Shown: positions 46,540 to 57,775 of the stretch, in pieces | Numbering within the stretch: position 1 is the stretch's first letter | How the letters are laid out: each line of letters opens with the position of its first letter | Source: Klebsiella oxytoca NBRC 105695 | Lineage (GTDB): Bacteria > Pseudomonadota > Gammaproteobacteria > Enterobacterales > Enterobacteriaceae | Length of the DNA: 64,000 nt | Direction of reading: 5' to 3' | Assembly (NCBI RefSeq): GCF_001598695.1 | Contig: NZ_BCZK01000014.1 | Location: forward strand, 62,001 to 126,000 | The notes under the pieces: model-generated | The model's input: the letters and a program-made list of their open reading frames with translations, nothing else | Told to the model about the DNA's origin: nothing | Database searches by the model: none | Program-made: the position numbers and the translations under genes

Positions 46540-47571
46540 TCAACCATCAATAAAAACGTCTGCCAGCGCTTTATGGCAGAGCAACAAAGAGAGACTTTCC
46601 AGCTCGGGCCAGACGGAGTGCCCGTAATCCTGCTTAAAGGTGAGCTCGGCGCGGGTCAACAACGTGACGGCCTGGCGCAGCTGGTCGGCGCTCAGGCGGG
46701 CCAGCGCGTCGCTGACCAGCTGGCGTCGGTTTTGCCACACCCGATGCTTGTCAAACAGGGTACGCAGCGGCGTATGGGCTGATTGCCGCTTCAGGTTGAC
46801 CAGCAGCAGCAGTTCACGCTGTAGGGTGCGCAGCAGGATAGCCGGTTCACTGCCTTCCAGCCGCAGCTGTTGCAAAACGTGCAGGACGCGTTTGCTTTTA
46901 CCCGCCAGCAGCGCATCAACCCAATGATAAGGCGTGAAATGCGCGGCGTCGTTGACTGCCTGCTCAACGCGCGGCAGGGTCAGTTTACCGTCCGGCCACA
47001 GTAGCGACAGGCGCTCCAGAGCCTGCGCCAGCGCCAGCAGATTGCCTTCATAGCAGTAGCACAGTAGCTGGCTGGCTGCGTCATCAAGCTGCAGATGATG
47101 CTGCTTTGCGCGCGCGGCAAGCCAGCGCGGCAGCTGGGCATATTCCGGCGTCTGACAGCTAACCTGAACGGCACGGCTGGCAAGAGCGGCGATCCACGCG
47201 GCGTTCTCCTGGGCTTTCGTCAGCTTATTGCCGCGCACGATCAGCAGAAGATCGTCATGCAGCATGCTGACAAGCGTGGCGAGCTGTTCGTTGATTGCCG
47301 CATTGGGGCCGTTCTCCGGCAGGATCAGCAGCAGCGTCTGGCGGCTGGCAAACAGGCTCATCGCCTGACTGAGGGAGAAAAGGGCAGACCAGTCGGTGCT
47401 GGCATCAATGCTGGCGGTATGGTGTTCGATAAAGCCCTGGGCGGCAGCGGCTTCGCGGATGGCGTCCTGGCTTTCCTGCAACAGCAGCGGGTCGTTGCCA
47501 AGCAGCAGATAGGCCGCGCGCAGCCCTTCAGTGAGCTGCGCGCGGAGCTGTTCCGGGTACAACCGAATCAT
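46540..47571 (-). CDS. holA: DNA polymerase III subunit delta
   Basis: 343 residues, the family length. N-terminal AAA-like domains ([37 protein letters not shown]) and the C-terminal collar ([18 protein letters not shown] segment and [14 protein letters not shown]) are recognisable. Delta opens the sliding clamp as part of the clamp loader. Its start codon overlaps the lptE stop by one base (TGATG), and nadD follows directly. Confidence 0.95.
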   Translation of the reverse strand: MIRLYPEQLRAQLTEGLRAAYLLLGNDPLLLQESQDAIREAAAAQGFIEHHTASIDASTDWSALFSLSQAMSLFASRQTLLLILPENGPNAAINEQLATLVSMLHDDLLLIVRGNKLTKAQENAAWIAALASRAVQVSCQTPEYAQLPRWLAARAKQHHLQLDDAASQLLCYCYEGNLLALAQALERLSLLWPDGKLTLPRVEQAVNDAAHFTPYHWVDALLAGKSKRVLHVLQQLRLEGSEPAILLRTLQRELLLLVNLKRQSAHTPLRTLFDKHRVWQNRRQLVSDALARLSADQLRQAVTLLTRAELTFKQDYGHSVWPELESLSLLLCHKALADVFIDG

Positions 47572-48152
47572 CAGTTACCCAGCGTGGTGGAGACGCGATT
47601 GCCGGAGGTGGAAGCGGCGTTCACCGGCTTCTCATCCTCTTTGGTGGCTTCGACATCCGCAACGTGTACGCTCGGCAGCTTACGGATCAGCTGTTCGGCT
47701 GCTTTGTCGTACATTTCCTGAATGATCATGTCCTGCTCGGCATCTTTCGCTAGCGCCGCCTGCGGGTTATCGAAGAACGAACGGTAGACTTTGGTCGTGA
47801 TGGGATAGATATCATGACCAGGGATCAGGACGCTGGCATTCACCGTCATCACCATCTGATATTCAGCAGTACGGCCATCCTGGAAAATAGATGCCGTGTC
47901 TTTCTGAATGGACGATGACTCCAGACGCAGGGAAGGGATATCCTTGCGCAGCGTACTGGCATCAACCAGCTCGACGCCGTTCAGGCGCAGCTGATTACGG
48001 ACAGCGCGACTTAATGGACCATTTGGATCGCCCGACTGGAAGATCATGGTTTTCATTGCGGTCGGAACCTGCGTAGTACTACGCAGGTGCCAGCCACAAC
48101 CGGCGGTGATTAACACCGCCAGAGTTAACAACAATGTTGCCAGATATCGCAC
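47571..48152 (-). CDS. lptE: LPS-assembly lipoprotein LptE
   Basis: 193 residues. The signal peptide ends in the lipobox ITAGC, giving a lipoprotein with Cys19. The mature protein ([19 protein letters not shown]) is the plug that sits inside the LptD barrel and helps place lipopolysaccharide in the outer leaflet. It follows leuS by 14 bp and is coupled to holA. Confidence 0.96.
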   Translation of the reverse strand: MRYLATLLLTLAVLITAGCGWHLRSTTQVPTAMKTMIFQSGDPNGPLSRAVRNQLRLNGVELVDASTLRKDIPSLRLESSSIQKDTASIFQDGRTAEYQMVMTVNASVLIPGHDIYPITTKVYRSFFDNPQAALAKDAEQDMIIQEMYDKAAEQLIRKLPSVHVADVEATKEDEKPVNAASTSGNRVSTTLGN

Positions 48153-48166
48153 GCTTCCTCCCGCGC

Positions 48167-50749
48167 TTAGCCAACGACCAGATTGAGCAGTTTACCCGGA
48201 ACGTAGATCACTTTACGCACGGTCACACCGTCGAGATATTTCGCGACCAGATGCTCCTGAGCCGCACGCTCGCGCACCTGCTCTTCGGTTGCATCTACCG
48301 CAACGGTAATTTTACCACGAACTTTACCATTTACCTGGACGACAACCAGCGTGGTGTCTTCAACCATAGCGCTTTCGTCCGCAACCGGCCACGGCGTGTT
48401 GTCAATATCGCCTTCGCCGCCCAGCTCCTGCCACAGGGTAAAGCTGGCGTGCGGGGTGAACGGGTTGAGCATGCGAACGACCGCCAGCAGAGCCTCACGC
48501 ATCAGCGCGCGATCCTGTTCGCTTTCCTGCGGCGCTTTCGCCAGCTTGTTCATCAGCTCCATAATCGCCGCGATCGCGGTATTGAAGGTCTGACGGCGGC
48601 CGATATCATCGGTCACTTTAGCGATCGTTTTGTGTACGTCGCGGCGCAGCGCTTTTTGATCTTCGCTGAGGCTGGCAACGTCCAGCGCGGCAACTTCACC
48701 CTGCGTGGTATGCTCGTAAACCAGTTTCCAGACGCGTTTCAGGAAGCGGTTGGCCCCTTCCACGCCGGACTCCTGCCACTCCAGCGTCATGTCAGCCGGC
48801 GAGGCGAACATCATAAACAGACGCACGGTGTCGGCACCGTAACGTTGAACCATGACCTGCGGGTCGATGCCGTTGTTTTTCGACTTGGACATCTTGCTCA
48901 TGCCGGTATAGACCAGCTCATGGCCTTCAGCATCTCTCGCTTTCGCGATGCGGCCTTTCTCATCGCGCTCAACGATCGCATCAACCGGAGAGACCCAGTT
49001 ACGCTCGCCGTTCGCGCCAACGTAGTAGAAGGCATCCGCCAGCACCATGCCCTGGCAAAGCAGCTGTTTTGCCGGTTCGTCAGAGTTAACCATGCCCGCG
49101 TCGCGCATCAGCTTGTGGAAGAAGCGGAAGTACAGCAGGTGCATGATGGCGTGTTCGATACCGCCGATATAAATATCCACCGGCAGCCAGTAGTTCGCCG
49201 CTTCCGGGTCCAGCATGCCCTGGTCGTACTGCGGGCAGGTATAGCGCGCGTAGTACCAGGAGGATTCCATGAAGGTATCAAAGGTATCGGTTTCACGCAG
49301 CGCCGGCTGGCCGTTTACGGTGGTTTTCGCCCACTCAGGATCGGCTTTAATGGGGCTGGTGATGCCGTCCATGACCACATCTTCCGGCAGAATTACCGGC
49401 AGCTGATCTTCCGGAGTCGGCATTACGGTACCGTCTTCCAGCGTCACCATTGGAATCGGCGCACCCCAGTAGCGCTGACGGGAAACGCCCCAGTCGCGCA
49501 GGCGGTAGTTCACTTTACGTTCGCCGACGCCAAGTGAAGCCAGCTTATCGGCGATGGCGTTAAAGCCAGCTTCGTGATCCAGACCATCGAATTCGCCAGA
49601 GTTGAACAGCACGCCTTTTTCGGTCAGCGCCTGTTCGGAGAGATCCGGTTCGGAACCGTCGGCGGCCAGAATGACCGGCTTGATCTCCAGACCGTATTTA
49701 CTGGCAAACTCGTAGTCGCGCTGATCGTGACCCGGAACGGCCATTACCGCGCCGGTGCCGTACTCCATCAGGACAAAGTTTGCCGCCCAGACCGGGATCG
49801 CTTCGCCGGTCAGCGGATGAATCGCTTTATAACCGGTATCGACGCCTTTTTTCTCCATAGTTGCCATTTCGGCTTCGGCAACTTTGGTATTGCGGCATTC
49901 GTCGATAAACGTCGCCAGCGCGGGGTTATTGGCTGCTGCCTGCTGCGCCAGCGGGTGACCCGCCGCCACGGCCAGATAGGTACAGCCCATAAAGGTGTCC
50001 GGGCGGGTGGTGTAGACGGTCAGCTTGTCGGCGTAGTCGTTAACATCGAAGGAGATTTCGACGCCTTCGGAGCGGCCAATCCAGTTACGCTGCATGGTCT
50101 TCACGGTATCCGGCCAGTGATCCAGGTTGTCCAGATCGTTCAGCAGCTCGTCAGCGTAGGCGGTAATTTTAATAAACCACTGCGGGATCTCTTTACGCTC
50201 AACTTTGGTATCGCAGCGCCAGCAGCAGCCGTCGATAACCTGCTCGTTCGCCAGAACGGTCTGGTCGTTCGGGCACCAGTTCACCGCGGAGGTTTTTTTG
50301 TAGACCAGGCCTTTTTTATACAGCTCGGTGAAGAACTTCTGCTCCCAGCGGTAGTATTCAGGGGTGCAGGTCGCCACTTCGCGGCTCCAGTCATAGCCAA
50401 AGCCCAGCTTTTTCAGCTGATTCTTCATGTAGGCGATATTGTCGTAGGTCCACGGTGCCGGAGCTGTGTTGTTTTTCACCGCCGCGCCTTCCGCTGGCAG
50501 GCCAAACGCATCCCAGCCGATAGGCTGCAGCACGTTCTTGCCTAACATGCGCTGGTAACGGGAAATCACGTCGCCAATGGTGTAGTTGCGCACGTGGCCC
50601 ATGTGTAGTCGACCAGAAGGATAGGGAAGCATCGACAGGCAGTAATACTTCTCTTTACTCTCGTCTTCGGTAACTTCAAAGGTACGCTTCTCGTCCCAGT
50701 GTTGCTGGACTTTTGATTCTATCTCTTCCGGGCGGTATTGCTCTTGCAT
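48167..50749 (-). CDS. leuS: Leucyl-tRNA synthetase
   Basis: 860 residues from [12 protein letters not shown], as in E. coli. The class I signatures HMGH (in [12 protein letters not shown]) and KMSKS are present, together with the CP1 editing domain ([29 protein letters not shown]) that removes mischarged amino acids. A frame extends eight codons further upstream, but the shorter start matches the family. It heads the leuS-lptE-holA-nadD-cobC run and is divergent from ybeL. Confidence 0.98.
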   Translation of the reverse strand: MQEQYRPEEIESKVQQHWDEKRTFEVTEDESKEKYYCLSMLPYPSGRLHMGHVRNYTIGDVISRYQRMLGKNVLQPIGWDAFGLPAEGAAVKNNTAPAPWTYDNIAYMKNQLKKLGFGYDWSREVATCTPEYYRWEQKFFTELYKKGLVYKKTSAVNWCPNDQTVLANEQVIDGCCWRCDTKVERKEIPQWFIKITAYADELLNDLDNLDHWPDTVKTMQRNWIGRSEGVEISFDVNDYADKLTVYTTRPDTFMGCTYLAVAAGHPLAQQAAANNPALATFIDECRNTKVAEAEMATMEKKGVDTGYKAIHPLTGEAIPVWAANFVLMEYGTGAVMAVPGHDQRDYEFASKYGLEIKPVILAADGSEPDLSEQALTEKGVLFNSGEFDGLDHEAGFNAIADKLASLGVGERKVNYRLRDWGVSRQRYWGAPIPMVTLEDGTVMPTPEDQLPVILPEDVVMDGITSPIKADPEWAKTTVNGQPALRETDTFDTFMESSWYYARYTCPQYDQGMLDPEAANYWLPVDIYIGGIEHAIMHLLYFRFFHKLMRDAGMVNSDEPAKQLLCQGMVLADAFYYVGANGERNWVSPVDAIVERDEKGRIAKARDAEGHELVYTGMSKMSKSKNNGIDPQVMVQRYGADTVRLFMMFASPADMTLEWQESGVEGANRFLKRVWKLVYEHTTQGEVAALDVASLSEDQKALRRDVHKTIAKVTDDIGRRQTFNTAIAAIMELMNKLAKAPQESEQDRALMREALLAVVRMLNPFTPHASFTLWQELGGEGDIDNTPWPVADESAMVEDTTLVVVQVNGKVRGKITVAVDATEEQVRERAAQEHLVAKYLDGVTVRKVIYVPGKLLNLVVG

Positions 50750-50975
50750 GGCAGCCAGTGGTCCTGTTTTCAATACAGCTACAAAATGTAGCCAATGGAT
50801 GTGTTATTTCAGATCGGCATAGCATAGCCCAAACGCCAACGTCAAAACAGCCTTTCACACACTTACCGCGAGGAAAGCGCCAGAGAATATTTCGCGACTC
50901 TGTGGCATGACGGGCAGAGCTATGCGCAGATAACGTCTATCATTAGAAGAAGTTAACCACACCGGAGGCGAAAAG

Positions 50976-51458
50976 ATGAACAAGGTAGCTCAGTTTTACC
51001 GAGAGCTGGTGTCGACGCTCAGCGAGCGGTTACGCAATGGAGAACGCGATATCGATGCGCTGGTGGAGCAGGCCAGGGTAAGGATTAGCCAGTCCGGCGA
51101 GTTAACGCAGAGTGAAATCGACAACGTCATTCGCGCCGTCAGACGCGATCTGGAAGAGTTTGCGCTCAGCTATGAAGAGAGCCAGGAGGAGCTCACCGAT
51201 AGCGTCTTTATGCGCGTGATTAAGGAGAGTCTGTGGCAGGAGCTGGCGGATATCACTGACAAAACCCAGCTTGAGTGGCGCGAAGTCTTCCAGGATCTCA
51301 GCCACCACGGCGTTTATCACAGCGGCGAAGTGGTTGGACTCGGCAATCTGGTTTGTGAGAAGTGTCATTATCATCTGCCGGTTTATACGCCGGACGTGCT
51401 GCCGCGTTGTCCAAAATGCGGGCACGATCAGTTCCAGCGTCGCCCGTTCGAGCCCTGA
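50976..51458 (+). CDS. ybeL: Zinc-ribbon protein YbeL (DUF1451)
   Basis: 160 residues. The N-terminal two thirds are helical and charged, with a coiled-coil look (RDLEEFALSYEESQEELTDS), and the C-terminus has a zinc ribbon, CEKCHY and CPKCGHDQ. ACCGGAGG precedes the ATG. Function is not established; the same gene follows leuS divergently in E. coli. It is the last conserved backbone gene before an accessory block. Confidence 0.92.
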   Translation: MNKVAQFYRELVSTLSERLRNGERDIDALVEQARVRISQSGELTQSEIDNVIRAVRRDLEEFALSYEESQEELTDSVFMRVIKESLWQELADITDKTQLEWREVFQDLSHHGVYHSGEVVGLGNLVCEKCHYHLPVYTPDVLPRCPKCGHDQFQRRPFEP

Positions 51459-51812
51459 TCGATCGGGTCTGGTGCATAATTATTGCATCGGGCCCGATTA
51501 AAAATGATTAATTGTAAGTTTTTTAGCCAATATAAGTTATATATTGGCTTCCGTTTTAAGAATACGTCGTGCATCTTTTTTATCTCAACTGGTTTGCTAC
51601 ACATTTTTTCACTCAGCTACGGATTATCGTGCAGCCCATCGCAGGTATCACCGCATATTCTATTGACCCAATTAGTTTGCAATAAGATGCTCGATGCACG
51701 AAGTGATGATGGCGATCGCGTGCTAAAGGTGGATGGGCTTTGCCTGATGCAAGGCGTGGCCTGCTGTGGTTAATTATTGGCGATGCGCCGTTACCAGCGC
51801 ATCGCTTATTTT
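51459..51812. other. 354-bp gap between ybeL and the two-partner secretion locus
   Basis: Close to ybeL there is an interrupted inverted repeat, ATCGGG (51462-51467) with CCCGAT (51493-51498), enclosing TGCA repeats; it may be the ybeL terminator although no T run follows. The sequence then becomes AT-rich. An open frame of 89 codons from ATG 51504 to 51773 has a hydrophobic stretch but no good ribosome-binding site and no recognisable product, so I do not call a gene. Confidence 0.5.
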
Positions 51813-53591
51813 CTAACGAATAGTATTTATTTCAGCATATTTATACTGTTGTTGCCCGCCCATTTCAGAGGCATAGTTATGATAAGAGTTAAGGACCAGC
51901 TTGTTAGCGGAAATAGAGCCTTTACCGCAGGTTGCCAGATTTAAAAAGCCGCAGCGGTAGCCGCCATTTTTAACAGTTCCTGTGGTCATGGTGAGAGAAC
52001 CATTGGCTTTGATGGTGTTGTAGTTGGTGATATTAGCATTATTTAGCGTCTTCAGAGTCAAATCTCCGCTCGCAGAGATTTGCCCTTCATTAAGAATGCC
52101 GTTGGCCGCGCTAATAGTGTTATTATAGCCATCGATTGTTGCTCTGTTGCGAACATAATTACTTTCAATATTTAGTGACTTCCCATAAATATAATAAACA
52201 TTGTCTAAAACATTAGTTTTAATCGATAACGAGTTTTGACCAATAATATTACCCTCCTGATCCAAATTTCCGTTAGTGATAATCGTTACATCATTACCGG
52301 AAATACTTCCTGTGTTATAAATTAATCCCGAATTGACTTTGTCATCCTTTTTAGATTGCACGGTCAGAGTGGAATGACCCCGGAGCTCACCGGTGACTTT
52401 GAGTTTATCGCCGCTGAATTCGACGTAGGTTATATTGCCGCGCATTGAACCCGCGTTGTCAATATTGTTGGCGGAAACCGCTAACTGACCATCGGAAACG
52501 GTATTTGAGCCCTTACGGGTGGTGAGATTGCCCCCGCTGGCTACGGATAACAATTGCGTTCCCTTCATCGTGCCGGCGTTAACAAGATCGCCGGTCGCGC
52601 TGATGGCAATCTGTTTACTACTGGCAATTGTGCCTTCATTGGTCAGGGTGCCCACACTACTGAGCTGCGTAACGTAAGCAGTACTATTAATTGTACCTGT
52701 ATTTTTCATATCGCCCAAAGATGCCATTTTAGCCATAAGGCCGTTCGTGTTGATGGAACCTTCATTAACCAGAGAACCATAGCTGGTCATGGCGAGCGCG
52801 GCATTTGCGGTAATAGTGCCTTTATTACGCACGCCAAGACCTAAGGTATTACCCACCATGCTAATACTATTGGCCTTGATACCGCCCAGGTTGCTGATAT
52901 CAATGCTGTATTCTGGAAAGATCATCTGCATAACCGTTGCTGTTTTACCCAGGGAGTTCATTTCCCCGGTCTGGTTATTATACGTAAAATTGCCCGCGCC
53001 GATGGCTGCATTGGCGGCGGTCACAGTGCCGTTAATCGCAATAGCATCCGCAAGCAGGGCGGCATAGTTAGTGGATGCGTTCATACCTTTATCACCGATG
53101 GTGATTTTCCCTTGTGTGACCGTATAGCTATCAATCGCCCCGGTATCGCTCAGGTTGACCTGGCCTGTGGTGAGTACCGCTTTGTTGGTGTTGATAAAAC
53201 TGCACCCGGAGCAGGTGATGCCGTTGGGGTTGGCGATCACGACATCGGCTTTTTGCCCGTTAACTTCGATAAAGCCCTGTAGGTTACTCATTTTATTGGA
53301 GGTGACTTCATTCAAAATAACGGAAGCGCTGCCGTTGGTCAGATTATTATTCTTTGCGATATTACCGTGAGTGCTGTGGTTCACGTCGCTGGCGCTGTTG
53401 TTTAAAATAGTGCCGTTAGGGCCGACGTTGAATTCGCGATATAAGTTATGCGAGACGCCTGCGGCATTAGGCGCTTCAATATCAATAACATTTGCCCCTG
53501 ACCTATGCGTATAGCTTGACGGGTCGGCATAAACAACGGATGAGCTTAGCGCTGCCGCCAGCGCAACATAGGAAACCTTGAATTTAAACAT
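51813..53591 (-). CDS. Short TpsA-type secreted protein (filamentous haemagglutinin family)
   Basis: 592 residues. A signal peptide (VVYA-DP) is followed by the two-partner-secretion domain: NVIDIEAPNAAGVSHNLYREF, NVGPNGTILNNS and the hallmark NPNGITCSGCSFINT with a cysteine pair (127, 130). The rest is made of beta-helix repeats of about 20 residues (GSLVNEGSINTNG; GTLTNEGTIAS; GDLVNAGTMKG). It ends without a toxin or adhesin tail and is far shorter than ShlA, FhaB or CdiA. It should be exported by the TpsB encoded just upstream. Codon use and base content are AT-rich, unlike the neighbours, which points to horizontal gain. Confidence 0.85.
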   Translation of the reverse strand: MFKFKVSYVALAAALSSSVVYADPSSYTHRSGANVIDIEAPNAAGVSHNLYREFNVGPNGTILNNSASDVNHSTHGNIAKNNNLTNGSASVILNEVTSNKMSNLQGFIEVNGQKADVVIANPNGITCSGCSFINTNKAVLTTGQVNLSDTGAIDSYTVTQGKITIGDKGMNASTNYAALLADAIAINGTVTAANAAIGAGNFTYNNQTGEMNSLGKTATVMQMIFPEYSIDISNLGGIKANSISMVGNTLGLGVRNKGTITANAALAMTSYGSLVNEGSINTNGLMAKMASLGDMKNTGTINSTAYVTQLSSVGTLTNEGTIASSKQIAISATGDLVNAGTMKGTQLLSVASGGNLTTRKGSNTVSDGQLAVSANNIDNAGSMRGNITYVEFSGDKLKVTGELRGHSTLTVQSKKDDKVNSGLIYNTGSISGNDVTIITNGNLDQEGNIIGQNSLSIKTNVLDNVYYIYGKSLNIESNYVRNRATIDGYNNTISAANGILNEGQISASGDLTLKTLNNANITNYNTIKANGSLTMTTGTVKNGGYRCGFLNLATCGKGSISANKLVLNSYHNYASEMGGQQQYKYAEINTIR

Positions 53592-53654
53592 GTAATTTAT
53601 TCCTTTAAATATAAAAAGATGAATCAGTAAATAGCAGTAATGCGCGGATGAAAA

Positions 53655-55325
53655 CTAATACCTCCACTGTAATGAAAAGCCCATATTCATGGCATCGCTA
53701 TGAAAGTCATCAGGTTTACTGATAGGCGTGCCGATAAAAAAGTCATATTGCGTTGATGCTATTTCTCCACGGATCCCGCCGACTGCGCCAGAAAGGCTTT
53801 TCCCTTGCTGCGCGCGCTCGTTGCCGATGATTCTGCCGAAATCGAGGCCAAGATATAACTGCCGGTCGGCAGTAGGTATATTCCAGCTAAAATCGTTACG
53901 CCAGTACCAGCCCTGATTGGCCGATAGCGTATTTTCGCCGTCAAAACCGCGAATCGTCCAGCGATTGCCGATATTAAACTGGTTGTCCGAAGATAATATA
54001 TCCGGGCTGAACTGGGCATGGAAACGCGGCATCCAGCTAAATTTATCGCCGGTTGCGGCAAACTGCATTAATGCCTGAATATCGGCATGCACGACGCGCG
54101 AATGGCGGCTGTATAAACCGGCTTTTTCCTCTGGCGTAGGCACGGAGCTGAGCCACGGCAGGCTGCGCTGAATACCCACGCTGGCGTCGACAATTTTATT
54201 GTTAAAATAGCGCTGGTGGCGCAGGGTAAATTCCCAGACCGGATTCTGTTTGCGCATGACGTAAAGCTCATCGCCGCCAAAAAAGTAGTGTGAACTGCTT
54301 TTCGCTATGCGCAGATCGGCGGTCGTTTTTTGCTGTCGGGTGTGTGAAAGCAGGCGGCTAAGGGTCGCGCTGTAATAACGGTTTTTACTTTTATAATCGA
54401 TGCTTGACCATCTTCCTTTAAACAGCTGGCGGTACTGGCTGTAGGAGCCGTACATGCTCAATGACCAGTAACCAAAAGGTACGGAGTAGTAAAGGTTGCC
54501 GTTATGGTTGCCGTCGTTGTGCTGGTTGAATTCAACGTCGCCGCCTGCCGAGATGGACAGAATATCGTTCAGTGAGGATAAATCGTACAGGTACAGCGCG
54601 CCGCCGCCCTGATAGCGCCCGCTGGCGCGGCTACCGGCATCATCAAGCCAGGCGCCAACCTGCCACTGTTTATCCGTTACGCGGGCGATTTCAATATCGC
54701 TCTCGCCGATATGTTCCCCCGGCCGCAGTTTCATATGGGCGCTGGCGCCAGGCTGGCGTTGCAGGTTAGCCATCCCTTGTTCAAGATCGCTAAGGCGCAG
54801 GATCTTACCGGTATGCGTGGGCATCGAGGTCCACAGGTTCGTTGTGGCGCTATTCGGCGCAAAAGCAATATGCCCCGTTTTGCCATAAACAAGCGTTATC
54901 TTCAGAATGCCGCCTTCTAATGACTGGGACGGAACATCGATCAGGGAAGTGATATACCCTTGCGTTATCAGCTCATTTTGCAAAGCGGTCGTCAGCAGAC
55001 GAATTCCTTCCACACCTAAACAATGGCCAATCGCCTGGGAGGCGATCTTTCCGAGGAGGGCGGTGGTTTTTGCTTTGTCCTCGGAGGCAATATCAACTTG
55101 CGTGATATATCTGCAGGTCGCTTCTTCGGGAAATATTAAAGTTTGCGTTTTTACATGGCTACGAGAGGATTGGTATTGCTGCTGATGGGGCATTAATGCG
55201 CTTTCACGGGCTTTATCCTGTTCAACCTGGTTTACCGTTGCGGCCTCAATACCCGCGCGGGCAGTAAAACAGGTGAGCAGATTTAAACACAAAATAATGG
55301 CCAGGCTGTTGGTATTAGTCCACAT
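53655..55325 (-). CDS. TpsB outer-membrane transporter (ShlB/FhaC family)
   Basis: 556 residues with a signal peptide (ARA-GI). A POTRA domain (GYITSLIDVPSQSLEGGILK, then ITLVYGKTGHI) precedes a 16-strand barrel with the L6-loop motif, here TIRGFDGENTLSANQG, and ends in an aromatic strand (FSLQWRY). It recognises the TPS domain of its partner and moves it across the outer membrane without ATP. The partner gene follows after 63 bp, so the pair is an operon. GC content is lower than in the backbone. Confidence 0.92.
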   Translation of the reverse strand: MWTNTNSLAIILCLNLLTCFTARAGIEAATVNQVEQDKARESALMPHQQQYQSSRSHVKTQTLIFPEEATCRYITQVDIASEDKAKTTALLGKIASQAIGHCLGVEGIRLLTTALQNELITQGYITSLIDVPSQSLEGGILKITLVYGKTGHIAFAPNSATTNLWTSMPTHTGKILRLSDLEQGMANLQRQPGASAHMKLRPGEHIGESDIEIARVTDKQWQVGAWLDDAGSRASGRYQGGGALYLYDLSSLNDILSISAGGDVEFNQHNDGNHNGNLYYSVPFGYWSLSMYGSYSQYRQLFKGRWSSIDYKSKNRYYSATLSRLLSHTRQQKTTADLRIAKSSSHYFFGGDELYVMRKQNPVWEFTLRHQRYFNNKIVDASVGIQRSLPWLSSVPTPEEKAGLYSRHSRVVHADIQALMQFAATGDKFSWMPRFHAQFSPDILSSDNQFNIGNRWTIRGFDGENTLSANQGWYWRNDFSWNIPTADRQLYLGLDFGRIIGNERAQQGKSLSGAVGGIRGEIASTQYDFFIGTPISKPDDFHSDAMNMGFSLQWRY

Positions 55326-55588
55326 GAAGCAATATCCGTTTGTTTCATTGAGTGAGATTATTATTAATAGCTATGCGCGGTCGGAAATAGCCAGCGACGT
55401 ATAGCAAGTCGATTGAAATATTATTTTTAAATAATTCATACTCCGGGGGGATTATTACGAGAGGCTGTATGCTAACGATGCCGTGGCGGTTTATCCATTC
55501 ACCGGCCCCTGAATTCTTTGTGAAATATTTACTTCACGTTGTGAAGCTGACGCCTTGAGATGAAGTGATTGAAAGGGGAAGAGCTGCG

Positions 55589-55615
55589 GGCGCGCACGGT
55601 GATATCGTGCGCGCC
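55589..55615 (-). terminator. Strong hairpin downstream of gltL
   Basis: GGCGCGCACG pairs with CGTGCGCGCC around seven bases. It lies just past the gltL stop codon on the minus strand but has only a mixed C/T stretch after it, so termination may be factor-assisted. The remaining gap to tpsB (55326-55588) is AT-rich near tpsB and should hold the tpsB promoter. Confidence 0.6.
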
Positions 55616-55622
55616 GCAGAAG

Positions 55623-56348
55623 TTAGTGCAGAATTTTGGCGAGGAAGTCCTTGGCGCGTTCTGATTGCGGGTTAGCAAAAAACGCTTCTTTATCGGCGTC
55701 TTCGACTATTTTACCTTCATCCATAAAGATGACCCGGTTGGCGACCTTACGCGCAAAGCCCATTTCATGGGTAACCACCATCATGGTCATCCCTTCATTC
55801 GCCAGTTCAACCATAACGTCCAGCACTTCGTTAATCATCTCAGGGTCAAGCGCGGAAGTGGGTTCATCAAACAGCATGGCGATGGGGTCCATGCACAGCG
55901 CGCGAGCGATGGCCACGCGCTGCTGTTGGCCGCCCGAGAGCTGAGCGGGGAATTTTTCAGCATGGGCGGAAAGCCCCACGCGTTCCAGCAGCTTTAGCCC
56001 TTTTGCTCGAGAAGCTGCTTTATCGCGATTGAGCACCTTAACCTGCGCCAGGGTGAGGTTATCAATAATCGATAAGTGCGGGAACAGCTCGAAATGCTGG
56101 AATACCATCCCGACCCGCGAGCGCAGTTTGGCGAGATTGGTCTTTTTATCGTTGACGGTGGTGCCGTCGACGATGATTTGACCTTGCTGGATGGGCTCCA
56201 GGCCGTTGACGGTTTTAATCAGCGTTGATTTACCCGAACCCGAAGGCCCACAGACCACCACCACTTCGCCTTTTTTCACTTCCGTGGAGCAATCGGTCAG
56301 CACCTGAAAGTGACCATACCATTTTGAAACATTTTTCAGGGTAATCAT
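55623..56348 (-). CDS. gltL: Glutamate/aspartate ABC transporter ATPase
   Basis: 241 residues with Walker [10 protein letters not shown], signature [15 protein letters not shown] and Walker [14 protein letters not shown], the pattern of polar amino-acid importers. It overlaps gltK by one base and is the last gene of gltIJKL. It powers uptake through GltJ and GltK. Confidence 0.96.
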   Translation of the reverse strand: MITLKNVSKWYGHFQVLTDCSTEVKKGEVVVVCGPSGSGKSTLIKTVNGLEPIQQGQIIVDGTTVNDKKTNLAKLRSRVGMVFQHFELFPHLSIIDNLTLAQVKVLNRDKAASRAKGLKLLERVGLSAHAEKFPAQLSGGQQQRVAIARALCMDPIAMLFDEPTSALDPEMINEVLDVMVELANEGMTMMVVTHEMGFARKVANRVIFMDEGKIVEDADKEAFFANPQSERAKDFLAKILH

Positions 56349-57022
56349 TACACAGTCCTTTTCTTCAACCAGCTGACCAACAGCGATGCGCTGAGGCTAA
56401 TAACAAAATATACGGCGCCTGCGAACAGCACCATCTCCACCTGGGTTCCGTCACGTTCGCCAATCGTCGAGGCGGTGCGGAAAAAGTCGGCCAGGCTCAG
56501 GACATAAACCAGTGAGGTATCCTGGAACAGGACGATGCCCTGAGTCAGCAGCAGCGGTACCATGGCGCGAAACGCCTGCGGCAGGATCACCAGCTTCATA
56601 GATTGCCAGTGGGTCATGCCCAGCGCCAGCGCAGCGCTGGACTGGCCGCGGGAGATACTCTGAATACCGGCACGAATGATTTCCGAGTAGTAAGCCGCTT
56701 CAAACATGGAAAAGGCGATCATCGCCGAAATCAGCCGGATATCGGTTTTCGGCGACAGGCCAAGCACGTTCTGCAGGAAACCCGGGACAATCAGATAAAA
56801 CCACAGCAGTACCATTACCAGCGGAATAGAACGGAAGACGTTAACGTAAGTTTTGGCAAACCACGCCAGCGGCAGGAAACTCGACAGGCGCATCACGGCC
56901 AGAATCGTCCCCCAGACAATCCCGATAACAATCGCGGTCACGGTGATTTTTAACGTGATGACCAGTCCAGCCAGCAGGTATGGCATGGAAGGGATAATAG
57001 AACTCCAGTCAAAATCGTACAT
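56348..57022 (-). CDS. gltK: Glutamate/aspartate ABC transporter permease GltK
   Basis: 224 residues with about five transmembrane segments and the EAA loop [20 protein letters not shown] that contacts the ATPase. It pairs with GltJ and overlaps both neighbours by one base, so the three genes are translated together. Confidence 0.95.
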   Translation of the reverse strand: MYDFDWSSIIPSMPYLLAGLVITLKITVTAIVIGIVWGTILAVMRLSSFLPLAWFAKTYVNVFRSIPLVMVLLWFYLIVPGFLQNVLGLSPKTDIRLISAMIAFSMFEAAYYSEIIRAGIQSISRGQSSAALALGMTHWQSMKLVILPQAFRAMVPLLLTQGIVLFQDTSLVYVLSLADFFRTASTIGERDGTQVEMVLFAGAVYFVISLSASLLVSWLKKRTV

Positions 57023-57762
57023 TATTTACCCCCCATATTGCCCGGCAGGCGGACCTTACGTTCGACCACGTACATGATCAGCATGATGACGGCGTTGATA
57101 AAGACGTAGGCGAGGGTGATGGCGGTAAACGATTCCCAGGCATGGGCCGAGTAGTCCAGCAGCTTACCCGCCTGCGCGGCCATATCGGCAAGTCCAATGG
57201 TGGAAGCGATGGCCGAGTTTTTCACCAGGTTCATCATTTCAGAGGTCATTGGCGGCACGATAACGCGGTAGGCGTTGGGCAGCAGCACGTAACGATAGGT
57301 TTGCGGAAGCGTCAGCCCCATCGCCAGCCCGGCATTTTTCTGGCCGCGCGGCAGGGACTGGATGCCGGAACGAACCTGTTCGCAGACGCGAGCGGCGGTA
57401 AATAATCCCAGACACAGCATCGAAGAAACGAAAAACTGAATATTAGGGTCCAGCTCGGACTTAAACCACATGCCGATATTTTCCGGCAGCAGTTCAGGCA
57501 CCACCAGATACCAGGTGAAAAACTGCACGATAAGCGGAACGTTACGGAACAGCTCAACGTAACAGGTACCGATAGTCGAGAGTAGACGATTAGGGACGGT
57601 ACGGAGAATACCGAATAGCGAGCCTACGAAGAAGGCGATAATCCAGGCCGTGACCGACAGCGTAACGGTGACCTGAAAACCACTCCATAGCCAGCCTAAA
57701 TAGGTAGTATTGCCGAACGGGGCCTGTTGCAGGAATATCCCCCAGTTCCAGTCTATTGACAT
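57022..57762 (-). CDS. gltJ: Glutamate/aspartate ABC transporter permease GltJ
   Basis: 246 residues from [17 protein letters not shown], exactly as in E. coli. The EAA loop is [20 protein letters not shown]. The frame is open 42 codons further upstream through the SroC region, but those residues are not protein-like. Translation begins just after the SroC terminator (AGGAGTC ribosome-binding site), so gltJKL depend on read-through from gltI. Confidence 0.95.
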   Translation of the reverse strand: MSIDWNWGIFLQQAPFGNTTYLGWLWSGFQVTVTLSVTAWIIAFFVGSLFGILRTVPNRLLSTIGTCYVELFRNVPLIVQFFTWYLVVPELLPENIGMWFKSELDPNIQFFVSSMLCLGLFTAARVCEQVRSGIQSLPRGQKNAGLAMGLTLPQTYRYVLLPNAYRVIVPPMTSEMMNLVKNSAIASTIGLADMAAQAGKLLDYSAHAWESFTAITLAYVFINAVIMLIMYVVERKVRLPGNMGGK

Positions 57763-57775
57763 ACATGACTCCTGG

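Noticed and set aside
48134-49537. 467-codon frame on the plus strand
   Set aside because: Antisense to leuS; composition is typical of a reverse-complement shadow.
51483-51773. Small open frame after ybeL
   Set aside because: TTG start or later ATG without ribosome-binding site, no recognisable family; kept only as a note in the gap entry.
55326-55588. Possible insertion-sequence remnant next to the secretion pair
   Set aside because: AT-rich but no terminal repeats or transposase fragments seen.
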